A stretch of DNA of 64,000 nt from Leptobrachium leishanense (taxonomy: Eukaryota; Chordata; Amphibia; Anura; Megophryidae). Below the pieces are notes generated by a model. It ran no database searches and was not told the origin of the DNA. It worked only from the letters and a program-made list of their open reading frames with translations. A program made the position numbers and the translations under genes. The DNA lies in NCBI GenBank assembly GCA_009667805.1, contig CM019064.1, positions 272,843,662 to 272,907,661 of the forward strand, read 5' to 3'. Shown here in pieces: positions 11,036-22,944 of the stretch; position 1 is the stretch's first letter, and every line of letters starts with the position of its first letter.

Positions 11036-11226
11036 TGTATATATATCTATCTCAGGGGGGATATATACATGTGAGCTGGGGGTATTTTTATATGAGGTCT
11101 GTTCTTATTGAAAAGTGGTCACATGACATAAAATAAAAGTATCGGTACTCGGTATCGGTGAGTACTTTTAAAAAAGTATCGGTACTCGTACTCGGTCTTA
11201 AAAAAAGTGGTATCGGTGCATTCCTA

Positions 11227-11635
11227 GTGATATACCACCCATAATCCCCATCTAGGAAAATAAATAGACCAATATTTCTTTTAGAAACATTTTAAATATG
11301 TTTCCTGGCATGTGTTATCCCGATATTCCACCCATAATACCCATATAGAAAAATGAATAGACCAATATTCCTTTTAGAAATGGAATAAATATGTTCCTTG
11401 GCATGTGTTACCGTGATATTCCACCCATAATCCCCATATAGAAAAGTAAATAGACCAATATTCCTTTTAGAAACAGGTTAAATATATTTCCTGGCATGTG
11501 TTATCCCAATATTCCACCCATAATCCCCATCTAAAATAATAAATAGACCAATATTCCTTTTAGAAATGGGTTAAATATGTTTCCTGGCATGTGTAACCAT
11601 GATATTCCACCCATAATCCCTATGTAGACTAATTT
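11227..11635 (-). repeat. 93-bp array, minus-strand arm, part 2
   Basis: This continues the array after the hAT insertion. The last unit ends in CATAATCCCTATGTAGACT, the exact inverse of the array start at about 2410. Confidence 0.85.
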
Positions 11636-12026
11636 TTTTCTATTGTTTCTCAATAATTTGCTATTATTCCACTTTACAGCTGTTTGTATATCAGCACCTG
11701 AATAGGTAAACATTTTCAATAAACCTTTGCAACTTATTATCAAGAATTGCAGAAAAGAATAACATATATTCAGCGCTGCGGAATATGCTGGCGCTTTATA
11801 AATAATGAATAATAATAATAATAATATTGGGTCATTAGCAGCTGTGTGTGTATTCTGTATACTGACACCTATTGATAGAGCTGAGTATTGCAATCAATCA
11901 TCCCATCATCCCAATATTCTGTTTAGTACGTCCCGCTATTCCAAGGTAGCTTGTGCTTCCAAAAGGAGATGGTATTTCACGCTGAAATAACACCAGCTTT
12001 TATGAGATGGTAAGTGATTTTGCTTT
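11636..12026 (-). repeat. Right arm of fold-back, non-array part
   Basis: It matches 2141-2414 inversely (AATTTGCTATTATTCC, AACCTTTGCAACTTAT, GTATTCTGTATACTGACACC). It ends with TAAGTGATTTTGCT, as the left arm does at 1184-1198 inversely. Confidence 0.65.
11768..11826 (+). mobile_element. Very short L2 3' tail inserted in the right arm
   Basis: CAGCGCTGCGGAATATGC and GGCGCTTTATAAAT are followed by an AATAAT run. The left arm of the fold-back has the uninterrupted site (AATAACCTATATTGGGTC, inverse of about 2257-2275), which supports a late insertion. Confidence 0.75.
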
Positions 12027-12346
12027 GGCAAAACCACCTAACTCTCGGCCCGATTTACATCTTGTAGCAAAAGTCAAGTTTTGAGCAAAATTCAAGTAAG
12101 TAATTTTTGCTCAGAAAATGGTATTTACATCTTGTAGTTATTTCCATGCTCAAGTTTTTACTAGAAACAATTTTCAATGGTTTTTGCTCCAGTTTTTTGA
12201 ATACTTTCTGAGAATAACTCGAGTTTTGATCACAAAAGTCAAGTACTTTATCACAGACTTCTTTTACTCAAAAATGTGAGCAAAAACCTCTCACAATCTC
12301 CTACAGCTCAGAGCTGTAGCAAAACCTGAGGAGAGAGGATAGAAGC
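12027..12346. other. Unassigned stretch with short internal repeats
   Basis: GATTTACATCTTGTAG and close variants occur near 12051 and 12125, along with several copies of CAAGT(A/T)-type words with AAAA. No boundary or coding sequence could be set. Confidence 0.4.
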
Positions 12347-13012
12347 TTAAGGAGTTATTCAGAGAGCACGAAATTTCACTGAAATGTCGGTGCCCTGGTT
12401 CGGCGCACTTCAGTGAGTTCAATTCGCAGACACTGCGGTAAATTCAGCATTCACCACAGGGTCCCCAAAGTGCACCAAAGGGATCCGCAGAATGCAGCCA
12501 CAAACCGCCGCACTGACCGAACGCCACAGAAAAAAAACAACCAGTCGTCGAATGCCGCCGAACTGGGGGTAAAGAAAAAAAAACAACACAATTTTAAAAC
12601 AGGCGTTAAAACCAAAAAAGCATGAAAACGCATGAGAATAATAAAAAAAAAGGTTCTATAAATAATAAAATGGTGTGTTACAGACTAAACAAACCAAACT
12701 CCATATAAAAAAAAAAAAAATCGGAATCAAAAATGGCACTGAAAGAAAAATCCCGAAAAATGCCTAAAAAATAAATACATTAAAAAAGGCTTTTTGCGCA
12801 AATTTATTTATTTAATTAATTAATTAATTTATAAAGGATTTTACCAGGAAGGATACATTGAGATTTCTCTCGTTTTCAAGTATGTCCTGGGTTCAAGAGC
12901 ATTGAAATTTTACAGTCGTTACAGAAATACAAAGTAATAAATGCAAGATATTAAGAACAAAACACAAATATACAGATTAACACAGAAAATAAATATGTAA
13001 GTAATATAGGTA

Positions 13013-13083
13013 CTATGTTACATGTTTACAGGTGCATTCTGTACAAAGGTATGCTAGTAAGGAGCTCTTGAGTGACTTAAGAC
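13013..13083 (-). pseudogene. LINE no. 1 C-terminal end beyond the L1 insertion
   Basis: Minus-strand SLKSLKSSLLAYLCTECTCK ends at 13013, matching the end of LINE no. 2's ORF at 50730. The 3' untranslated region and AT-rich tail follow down to 12801. Confidence 0.75.
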
Positions 13084-13226
13084 TGGGGGAAGATTTGGGG
13101 GGCGTGGTCTGACCACGGAGAGAGCTGGCTGCGTGAGCACAGAGCTCCGTCGAGGGGGAGGCTGAGAAAGCAGATATATTTAGCGATTTTACCCCAAAAA
13201 GCAATTGTCAGGCGAGGGAGGACCAG

Positions 13227-14189
13227 GTGAACAAGATGGCAGCACAAAAAACCGCAAAAAAAACGACGAAGGCAAAGTTTTTCACGCAGCGAGGACCGAA
13301 GCAGAAGGAAGGCCTGGGTACCCAAGATGGCGGCGGCTCCACCCCGGCCTCCCCGCGAGCGGAGACAGACCCAGGGCTGGCCCAGCAAGGTATGGAGGCT
13401 TTTGCCACACGTATAGAGGGCTTAATTGCCTCACTGTCGGAAAGACTGACCTCCCGATTAGATTCAGTAGCGGCAGATATTAAGAGAGAGATCCGTGAGA
13501 TTGGAGATCGCACTGATAAACTTGAGGAAAAAATGGCGGAGCAGGCTGGAGCGCACAACGAGATGGCGGGGAGGGTAGAAGACTTAGAGGACCAACTGAA
13601 GGGGGCTTTGATAAAATTGGCAGACATGGAGGACAGATCAAGAAGCCACAATTTAGAGATACGAGGTGTGCCAGACTTGGTGACTACACAAGCCCTGTCG
13701 CAGTATGTGACGGATATTCTACAACACCACCTCCCTGATGCCACCCCTGACTCCCTCCTATTTGACAGGATCCACCGTTTACCGAGACCCCCCTCTGCGC
13801 CTGAGAAATCACCGAGAGATGTTTTACTTTGGCTCCATTACTTTAAACCGCGAGAGGATGTGCTACGGGCCTTGTGGTCTCCTGATGCTCTTAAGCCAGA
13901 GTACGACCATATTTCTATCTTTCCCGACTTATCTAAGGCTACTTTACAACACCAGAGGAACTTTCGCCAGGTTACAGAGGCTCTACGTGCCAATGGCCTG
14001 TCTTACAGATGGGGCTTTCTGGTTAAGCTACTGGTAGCCAGGAATGGTGCTTTCCACGTAATCACCTCGGTGGACGCCGGGAAACGGCCCCTTAAAGTAT
14101 GGGGCATGGACCATGCCGGTTCTTCTCCTACAACTTCTCAATCCCGCAGCTCCTCCCAGCGCTTGGATTCGGAGTGGCGCAAAAAATGA
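13227..14189 (+). CDS. L1 ORF1 protein (no. 1), uninterrupted, 320 aa
   Basis: This is the RNA-binding, trimerising chaperone that coats L1 RNA in the cytoplasm. The N-terminus is basic and disordered. Residues about 55-137 form a heptad-rich coiled coil (LSERLTSRLDSVAADIKREI and on). An RRM-like domain starts at about 138 (SRSHNLEIRGVPD), and the C-terminal domain spans about 225-295 (RNFRQVTEALRANGLSYRWGF). The start is at 13227 or the second methionine at 13236. The length is typical for the family. No stop or frameshift is seen, unlike ORF2 of the same copy. Confidence 0.85.
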   Translation: MNKMAAQKTAKKTTKAKFFTQRGPKQKEGLGTQDGGGSTPASPRAETDPGLAQQGMEAFATRIEGLIASLSERLTSRLDSVAADIKREIREIGDRTDKLEEKMAEQAGAHNEMAGRVEDLEDQLKGALIKLADMEDRSRSHNLEIRGVPDLVTTQALSQYVTDILQHHLPDATPDSLLFDRIHRLPRPPSAPEKSPRDVLLWLHYFKPREDVLRALWSPDALKPEYDHISIFPDLSKATLQHQRNFRQVTEALRANGLSYRWGFLVKLLVARNGAFHVITSVDAGKRPLKVWGMDHAGSSPTTSQSRSSSQRLDSEWRKK

Positions 14190-14713
14190 GGTCGGCGCCC
14201 TGCATATACGAACATTGTGTATAAAGAGCCCGGAGAAGGCAGCCTCCCCAGGCGAGGAGCCACAATGGGATTCCGTACGATGGACCGGAGGGTCTGTGGT
14301 TTCCCTCCCAGGATTTCTCTGAGGGCTTTAAGGTTTGAACATGCCGGTGGCTGCCTGTCTTGGGCACTATGGTCTGCCCGCCTGAAGAGCGGGTCGTTGG
14401 ACTCTCTGTAATGAGGGTTACGTTCTCTGGGCGGTGTCCCCCGAGACTGAGTACGCTTGGTTCACTTATTTCCTTTTTTCTTCTGTGGGCTTTTTCTCTC
14501 CGCAGACCCTGAGGTTCCCCCCTCTCCCTCCTCCCGAGAGGAGCTAGGGAAGGGCCCCCATACACTGGGGCTTCTCGCAGGAGATGTTTCTGTTTATTGA
14601 TGTACATAGTTCACAGGTATTTACCTGGTTTGTGTGTTTTTTTGTATTGCCATCTACTCTTACCCTGAGATTGTGTAACACAGTGAATTACCCACATATA
14701 GTTATTGAACGCA
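14190..14713. other. L1 inter-ORF region
   Basis: About 520 bp separate ORF1 from ORF2. The overlapping frames here have no conserved features. Confidence 0.6.
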
Positions 14714-17700
14714 ATGTTGAAAGTACTCTCATACAATGTTAAGGGGCTGAATGCTCCTGTCAAGCGTCACTCTCTGGCGACGGAGGTGCTGAGGCTGAAG
14801 GCGCATGTGGTTTGCCTCCAGGAAACCCACTTTAAGCGCCTTGCTCACCCTCTATTGAGGATACGCAACTTTAACACGCAATACCATGCTACGGGCCCTA
14901 CCAGAGCGAAAGGGGTGTCGATTTTAATTAGGTCTAATGTAGTATTCCAATTGCATAGAAAGATCTCGGACTCACGGGGCCGATATCTCATCCTGATCTG
15001 TTCACTGAATCACAAAATTTACACGCTGGTTAATGTATACTCGTCTAATACTGAACAACTTTCTTTTATCTCTGGAGTCTTAAACAGGGTGTCCCTTGTA
15101 GCGACTGGTCTATTGCTGGTATGTGGAGATCTTAATTATAGTATTGATCCTCTGAGAGATATCCGATCCCCCAAGATCCCTATCCCAACTAAGCGCAGTA
15201 TTAAACAGGGACAGAAGTTGGGTGATCTGTTCTCCTCTCATGGTCTCTATGATGTGTGGCGCCTATGGCACCCAGGTGATTCAGAATTCACATTTCATTC
15301 CAAGGTACATAACACATATAGCAGGTTGGATTATTTTTTGCTACAAGGTTCCTCCCTATCGCAGGTCCTGCAATGTGAGATCCTGGACATTACGTGGTCT
15401 GATCACGCGCCGATCCTTTTGACAGTGAAGGAAAGTGGGGGGGGGAGCTGGGACGTCTACGTGGCGCCTTAACGACTCCATCTTGTCTGACCCGGGTATT
15501 GTAGCCGAAATAGAACAGACTCTGAAGGAATACTTTACACTAAATAACACTTTGGAGGTCGCACCTGAAACACTCTGGCAAGCGCACAAGGCTGTCCTGC
15601 GAGGCGTGTGTATTAAATGGGCTTCTCGCTTGCACAAATCCCGCCAAGTTGATAGACTCTCAATATTGTCCCAAATTCATTTAGCTGCACAAGCGAATAG
15701 GTCCGACCCTACTCTGGCTAATCTGAAAGCACTTTCGGAAGCGCAGGCACGCCTGTCAGACTGGAATTTACTCTCAGCGTCGATTAAAGGCACGCTACTA
15801 TGCATTCAGGGACCGTCCAGGGCGGCTCTTGGCGCGCTACCTTAAGCCTATGGTTACGACTCCTAGAATCTCCCACCTAGTGACTGACTCTGGCAAGAGA
15901 ACGGTGTATAAACCATTGGAGATAGGGAATGCCCTCGCGCCTACTACAGGGACCTATATAATTTACAATCCGACCCACTCCTTCCCTCCCCTAGTGAGGA
16001 ACGTGTGGATCGGTATTTATCTGATCTTCATCTTCCTTGCCTAACTCCCACTCAGCGGGACAGCTTGTCGTCCACCATTATGGAGCTAGAGATAGCAAAG
16101 ACTATAAAATCTCTTCCATCCCATAAATCTCCAGGCCCGGATGCGTTCACGGACATATACTATAAGAAATATTCTGCTCTATTGACTCCCCACCTCCTTT
16201 TCGCTTTTCACCTCTGCTGCTAGGGAGGGTAGATTTCCTGAGGATATGCTCCGCACTACTATCGTCCCTCTCCCTAAACCCGGTAAATCCCCCACTTTGT
16301 GTCCAAACTTCAGGCCAATCTCTCTATTAAATGTCGATGTAAAAATCTACGCCAAAATTTTAGCAAATAGGGTGGCGGATTTATTACCTAAGCTGATTTG
16401 TTCGGATCAGGTGGGGTTTATTAGGGGGAAGACAGGGGCCTCATAATACAAAAAAACTGATAGATTTAATTCAGGTAATTCAAACTCACCATCTCCTGAG
16501 TGTATTGCTGGCGCTAGACGCTGAAAAAGCGTTCGACAGAGTGGATTGGCTGTTTTTGCGTAAAGTGTTGCTGAAATTTGGTTTTCCGGTCTCGGTGCTG
16601 CGGAGTATTTTTGCGCTTTATGCTTCCCCGACAGCGTTGGTTATGACAGCGGGCTTTTTATCGGACCAGATTAGAATATGTAATGGGACCAGACAGGGGT
16701 GCGCCCTGTCCCCATTATTGTACGCTTTAGTGATCGAACCGTTGGCGCAACGAATACGGCAGGATGATGGGGTGGCGGGAATTATGGTTGGACCAACCAC
16801 ATATAAAATAGGGCTTTTTGCAGACGACATCTTACTAACTCTTATGGAACCTGCGGACTCTTTACCACGTCTACATGACATTCTGACGGAATATGTCAAG
16901 GTTTCTTATCATAAAATCAACCTACCTAAGTCCCAGGCATTAACTATTAACGTCCCTAGCAGTAGTCGGGAATCATTAGCACAGCACTTTCAGTTCGAAT
17001 GGAGAGAGGATTGCCTGCAATATCTGGGGGTTAAAATTTCTAAATCCCCATACCAATTATTCGACATGAACTACAAACCCTTTTTGTCTCAAGTAAAGCA
17101 GCTTCTGTTTGCGTGGAAAAGGGCATCTTTATCGTGGATAGGCAAAATGGCTGCTATTAAAATGTCAATTTTACCCAAATTACTATATTACTTTCGAACC
17201 ATTCCGATCCGCTTGCCTAAGCCCTACGTGGAGGAGGTTCAGTCTCTTTTGAATTACTATGTATGGAACGGTAAAAGACCTAGAGTACCCGCCAAGCTGC
17301 TCAACCTCCCCATACGGAGAGGCGGTTTGGCTATGCCTAATGTCCACCTGTACCATAGAGCTGCAGTGTTGGCATCCCTGGCAGAATACTTCCACTTCCC
17401 GCGTCCCCCACAATGGACGGTTATAGAACAGACTTTTGCGAAATAACACCTAATAACGACTGTAATTTGGCTCACGTGCCGCCAGAGACCCCCTTTGCCA
17501 GAGTTATTGCCGCTCACCAGATGGTACATGCATGTTTGGGATTTGAGTGCGCCCTGCTTTTAAACACTTCTTCCCTCTCACTGGCAACCCCCATGGAGGT
17601 ATTGACACATTGGATCGCAGATTTTGACTGCGCTAAATGGACCTCCAAGGGGATTACACACCTCCAACATCTGATATCGGGGGGCAGCATGATGACTTTT

Positions 17701-18043
17701 GGTATGATAGGGAAGCGTTATAAGTTATCGGAGGCCTGGAGGCTTTCTTATTACCAAATATCGTCTGTAATACACCGCCCAGGCATGAGCTTGCCGCCTA
17801 CCCTGCCCCAGGCCCCCTTGTCGCCATTTGCGAGCTTCATGGTTAACCCGAATACAAATACAAAACTCCTTTCTCTATGTTATGAAGCACTGAATGTTCC
17901 ATCCACAGATCATGTGTGGTCTTTCCAGACGGCTTGGGAGGGGGAGCTGGGGATTCGGATACCCTCTCATGCTTGAACAAGGGCGTTTGAATTGGACAGG
18001 GGAGCGTATCGGTGTGCTTCCTTGATAGAGGTGAGATGTAAAG
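14714..18043 (+). pseudogene. L1 ORF2 (no. 1), frameshifted, N-terminal and RT parts
   Basis: The endonuclease (from 14714) shows VLSYNVKGLN, CLQETHF, VNVYSSN, VCGDLNYS, SRLDYFLL and SDHAPIL. The frame changes near 15450 and again near 15840, 16010, 16240 and 16450-16505. The RT follows: KSPGPDAFTD, FRPISLLNVDVKIYAKIL, LALDAEKAFDRVDW, NGTRQGCALSPLLYAL and GLFADDILLTL (near 16815). The palm box is FADD, acceptable for L1. At least five frame disruptions make it inactive. It is cut at 18043 by the hAT element and continues at 28899. Confidence 0.85.
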
Positions 18044-18557
18044 TAGGGATGAGCCGAACACTCCCTGAGTTCGGTTCGGAGCCGAACCCGAACTTCCCAA
18101 ATGTTCGTATCCGAACCCAAACCCGAACTCGAACTCAATACAAGTCAATGGGGCTGAAAATTCGGTTTTTAGAGTGCCCTCCAAGAGGGCATATATGCTA
18201 GATATTTGCCATAAAAGGTGTATGGGGGTCTGGGTAGTGCCCTGGGGGACAGGAAACAAGGACAAAAAGTTTTTTAAAAAAAGTTTTTAAAGGGACAGTG
18301 AGTTTTCCATGAAATAAGGGTTAAAAATAAAAACGAAAAATTCCTTCAAATATCGTGCCTAGGAGGTCCCCATAACCTGCCCGTGAAGTGGCGGATTTCT
18401 AGGATGTATAGAAATATGTAAAAACAAAAAAATGACATTTCAAATGACGGTAAATGCTTTTCCTTTAATCTATCCATAAACAACTGCTTGGGGCAGCAGT
18501 CTGTGTGAAAAGAGGAGACATTTTCGGACACGCAGGAAAAGTTTAGTGATTTTTTGG

Positions 18558-18718
18558 CGGTGAAAAGCAGGAGAATTACTGGAGAATGGAAAATTCTAGA
18601 CCAAATAGCCGATTTGGAAAGTGAGATAAATGGGAGAATTTTTCTGGTTTGGCTATTTTGACCTAGAATTTTCTCTTCAGTCATTCTCCTGAGTTTCACC
18701 TTTCTCTGAATAACCCTG
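18558..18718. mobile_element. MITE-S copy, left end truncated
   Basis: It carries family blocks from GCGGTGAAAAGCAGGAGAA to TCTCTGAATAACCCTG. It abuts the next copy through a single T. Confidence 0.7.
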
Positions 18719-18840
18719 TCAGGGTTATTCAGAGAGTGGTGAAGAGCAGGAGAATGACTGGAGAATGGAAAATTCTAGGTCAAAATAGCCAAACCAGAAA
18801 AATTCTCCCATTTAGGCTAGGGTCAGACTAGCGAATTTTT
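18595..18840 (+). repeat. Duplicated block, left copy
   Basis: The block from TCTAGACCAAATAGCC to GACTAGCGAATTTTT recurs at 28060-28306 with about one difference (GTGG versus GCGG near 18748 and 28213). It spans the end of one MITE-S, the start of the next, and the first 26 bp of MITE-B. Confidence 0.9.
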
Positions 18841-20085
18841 TTTTTTTGTAAACATAATTTTATTGGACGTTAGGACAATAAGAATAATATGGGTGCACAT
18901 GTGGCGTCGCAGCGCCATAAAAGCAATATCAATAAACATATGCATCCAAGTAAGCCACAATCCCGTCCATATTATGGCATTAAAAGTAGGGTGAAAATAA
19001 GGGTAGAGAGGTGGGAAAGAAAGGAAAAGAAAAGGGAGGGGGGGAATGAGCGGCCCGGCCCAGGCAGAATCCTAAAACATAGATATTTAATCCAACCTGT
19101 CGAATGCTATAGAGGGAATGTAGAAGGGTGGGGGAGGGGGGGGAGAGCACCAAAAGAAGAAAAGAGGGGTGAAGGGGGCCAAGAAGCCCTATATACGTGA
19201 CCATAGCCCAAATTCCCGTCATAGATTATAACCCAGCATCAAGCCAAGGCCCCCAAGTTTTACTATATGATGGCAGTGTAAAACGTACTATAGCGGTCAG
19301 TTCGTCCATAACCTGAGTGTCTCTGATTTTGGCATATACTTTAGCCATACAGGGCGGGAGGGGTTGTCTCCAGACCTCTGCCATAGCCCGTCTCGTAGCC
19401 AGGGTAATTTTGGCTAATAGTTTGTTTTCATGGAAAGTAAGTTCAGGGAGCGGCCTGGAGAGCAAAAATGCCCAAGGATCCAACGGGATAGGTTTAGATA
19501 GAACTAAAATCAGTAGATCTTGGACTTCCTTCCATAGAGGCACAATTCGGGGACATGTCCACCACATGTGGAAGAAGGAGCCCTTGGAGGTGCATAGTCT
19601 CCAGCATACATCTGGTAGATTTCTATTCATGTGCGCCAATTGAGATGGTGTAACGTACCACCGCATAATCATTTTAATGGACTGTTCCTGCAATGAGGCG
19701 CACACCGACACGGAGCGAGACATCTCCCATATGTCCAACCAATCCTCTGAGTCCGGGGTTTCCCCAATATCTCTTTCCCAAGCATGAATATAGGACAGGT
19801 CTTTCCAGTCCAGCAGTGAGGTTAGATCCCGGTATATTGAAGATATAAGGCCTCTCGGATATGTGCCGGCCAGGCATAATCGTTCAAAGCGGGTCAGCGG
19901 CGCCAGTGCAGCTTGCTTGATGTGAGCTTGGGTGGCGTATGATGTCAGTTGAAAAATATGTAGAAAAGACAGTCCCAAAATATCTCGAAGGGGAATCAAG
20001 GTTCCGTTGTGGTATAAGTTATGTATTCTGCACACACCTGAGTCCAATAGGTCACGCCAGGGCCTCATGAGTAGACCGGGGCGAA

Positions 20086-22944
20086 AGTCCCCCAGACCGG
20101 GTGAGAGACATGGTGGCGGGGTCGGAATCCTGCTCTCTCCCACCTGCACCTACCAGCATCTCCCTCCACCCCCATCCCTCTCCTTCTCCTCCTTCGAGAC
20201 ACACTGCATCCGCCTGTTCTCTCCTCTGGCTCTCAGGGTGGCAGTCATCTACCGCCCACCGGGACCAACCTCCCAGTTCTTTGACCACTTTACTACCTGG
20301 CTTTCTCACTTCCTGTCTTCTAATCTTCCATGCATAATTCTCGGGACTTCAACATTCCCATTGATGATCCTTCCGCCCCTGCTGCCTCCAAACTTCTTTC
20401 ACTCACGTCCTCCCTTGGACTCACACAATCCTCCCTCTCTCCCTACCCACCGCGATGGTCACGCTATTGACCTTGTCTTTTCCAACCTCTGCTCCATTTC
20501 TGAGTTCAACTGTCGCCCTTTCCCATCTCTGACCACCACCTTCTCTCTTTCAACCTATCTGGACTTCCTAAACACCCTGCTCCCCCACCCCGCACACACA
20601 CTCGCAGAAATCTACATGCTGTGGACCCCCATCAATTCTCCAACCTACTTCACCACCTCCCTCATACCTCATCCTTCACCTGCCCTGATGCTGCCACTAA
20701 TCACTACAACACTACTCTTATCTCTGCTCTAGACACTCTTGCTCCTCTTCGACTCTGTAAGGCCCCACGCCACCAGCTTCAGCCCTGGCACACCCTCCAG
20801 ACACGCTACCTGCAAAGATGCTCCCGCACTGCAGAGCGTGCCTGGAGGAAATCCCGCTCTGAAGCTGATTTTGTTCACTTCAAGTTTATTCTCTCGGTCA
20901 TACACCTCTGCCCTCCACTTGGCCAAACAATCCTTCTTCTCATCTCTTATATCTACGCTGTCCTCCAACCCTAAACGGCTCTGGTCCACCTTCAACACCC
21001 TCCTCTACCCACCTGCACCTCCCCCCACAGCTGCCTTCAGCGCTCAAGACCTGGCAGACTACTTCCTCAGTAAAACTCTAAATATCAGAAGCAACATCCC
21101 AACACAAGATAGTTATCTGCCACCTCCACTCAGAGGTCCCCTCTGCCACCCTCTGTCGCTTCCTCCCAGCCACTGAGGAGGAAGTCAATTCCTTATTGTC
21201 CTCCTCACATCTCACCACATGCCCGCTCGACCCCATTCCCTCACATCTAATTCCTCCCCTCTCTCCTCCTCCCTCACCCCTGCTCTCACACACATCTTCA
21301 ACCTATCTCTCTCCACTGGCTCCTTTCCATCCGCCTTCAAACACGCGCTAGTTACCCCTTTACTAAAGAAACCATCCCTCGATCCCAACTCTCCATCCAA
21401 CTACCGCCCTGTATCCCTGCTTCCCTTCACATCAAAGCTCTTAGAAAAACTAGTCTTCAACCGCCTCTCCCTCTTCCTGTCCTCCAATTCCCTACTTGAC
21501 CCCCTGCAATCTGGCTTCCGTCCCCTACACTCAACTGAAACTGCCCTCACCAAAGTCACCAACGACCTCCTAACTGCTAAAAAACACGGCCACTATTCTA
21601 TTCTCATCCTGCTCGACCTCTCGGCTGCTTTTGACACTGTTGACCACCCCCTCCTTCTACAGACCCTCAACTCTCTGGTCTCGGTGACACAGCACTCGCT
21701 TGGGTCGAATCCTATTTATCCAACAGGTCCTTCTGTGTGTCCTTTGCTGGAAACTCCTCCTCCTCATTGCCTCTATCTGTTGGTGTACCTCAAGGCTCTG
21801 TCCTTGGTCCTCTGCTCTTTTCCATCTACACCTCCTCCCTGGGCAAAATCATCAACAGCTTTGGCTTCAATTACCACTCTACGCTGATGACACTCAGATC
21901 TACCTCTCTACCCCTGATCTCTCTCCCCCTGTCCTTTCAAAGTCAGTGACTGTTTATCTGGCATCTCCTCCTGGATGGCCTCCCACCACCTAAAGATCAA
22001 CATGTCAAAGACTGAACTCCTACTTATTCCTCCCTCCAATGCCTCCCCACCTCCTGACTTCTCTATCACGGTGGAGGGTATCACCATTTCCCCATCAAAC
22101 CAAGTTCGCTGTCTTGGAGTTACACTTGACTCTGCTCTTTCCTTCATCCCCACATCAAGTCTCTTTCCTCCTCCTGCCGATACCAACTGCGTAATATTTC
22201 CCGAATTCGGCCATTTCTTACCGCTGTCACGACAAAACAACTCATACACGCCCTGGTAATCTCCCGACTCGACTATTGCAATAATCTCTTATCTGGCCTC
22301 CCTCTGTCCGCCGCCTCTCCCTACAATCCATCCTGAACGCCTCCGCCAGGCTAATTCACCTCACCCGCTGCTCTGTCTCTGCCGCTCCCTCTGCGAGTCC
22401 TTCACTGGCTCCCCATCCACTGCAGAATTAAGTTCAAAATCCTTATCCTTACCTACAAAACCCTCACTAACTCAGCTCCCCACTACCTGTCCTCACTAAT
22501 CACCAAATACACCCCGGCCCGCTCCCTAAGGTCAAACAGTGACCTGCGACTAGCTTCTCCCCGCATCACCTCTTCCCATGATAGACTGCAGGATTTCTCA
22601 CGCGCAGCCCCCACTCTCTGGAACGCTCTCCCTCGTACTGTCAGACTTTCACCTAACTTCTCTTCCTTCAAACGCTCCCTTAAAACGTTCCTATTTAGGG
22701 AAGCCTACCACCCAACTCACTGACGCAACCATCAATCACTCTCACCTTACAGTCCTCTCCTCCTGTTTCCAACCCCAACCCTCCTAGATTGTGAGTTCCT
22801 ACGGGAATAGGGCCCTCATCTCCTCCTGTACTGTTTGTCAAATGTTGTTCAATGTATTGTAACCCTGTCTATACTGTGCTTATTGTACAGCGCTGCGGAA
22901 TATGCTGGCGCTTTATAAATAAAGAATAATAATAATAATAATAA
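20086..22944 (+). mobile_element. L2/CR1-group LINE no. 2, 5'-truncated, inside L1 no. 2
   Basis: The L1 ORF2 protein path runs up to the junction at 22944 and resumes at 20085. AAGTC is shared at both junctions (20081-20085 and 22943-22947), a possible 5-bp duplication. The 3' end is TTGTACAGCGCTGCGG then GGCGCTTTATAAAT and an AATAAT run. The truncated 5' end starts inside the endonuclease. Confidence 0.9.
20098..22790 (+). pseudogene. L2 endonuclease/reverse transcriptase gene, frameshifted
   Basis: The endonuclease remnant has GGGVGILLSP and VIYRPPGPTSQF (20110-20310); the GDFN box has lost its frame (near 20340). The linker is 20621-21176. The RT (21219-21887) has [55 protein letters not shown] and [15 protein letters not shown]. 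Frame changes at about 21690 and 21880 split the [13 protein letters not shown] and [10 protein letters not shown] boxes. The C-terminal part runs to about 22730. This is the clearest reference in the window for L2 no. 1. Confidence 0.85.

Larger units (their letters stand above)
10238..11226. mobile_element. 989-bp non-autonomous hAT element
   Basis: The ends are TAGGGTTGCACC on the left and TGCATTCCTA on the right. The exact 8-bp duplication GTGATATA flanks it (10230-10237 and 11227-11234), and removal restores a normal array unit. An 8-bp duplication and TA(G/A)GG ends are hAT hallmarks. Subterminal GGTATCGG and CGATACC motifs repeat at both ends and may bind transposase. The interior holds a large inverted repeat (about 10385-10640) and a minisatellite (10698-11035). 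There is no transposase. Confidence 0.85.
1184..12026. mobile_element. Giant fold-back (inverted-arm) element, about 10.8 kb with later insertions
   Basis: The left arm (about 1184-3680) and right arm (about 8655-12026) are the same sequence in opposite orientation. From the middle outwards, both have an array of about 93-bp units, then a stretch ending in ACTAATTTT on the right-arm strand, then a segment with the motif ATTGGGTCATTA, then CAATCATCCCATCATCCC, then TTCTGTTTAGTACGT. Both outermost ends carry TAAGTGATTTTGCT facing outwards. The left arm has about 0.9 kb near 1263-2140 that the right arm lacks. The right arm carries an L2 tail at 11768-11826 that is absent from the left arm. The loop (3.7-8.65 kb) is filled with unrelated insertions. 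No transposase is visible, so the class is unknown; it may be a fold-back transposon or the product of an inverted duplication. Confidence 0.6.
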
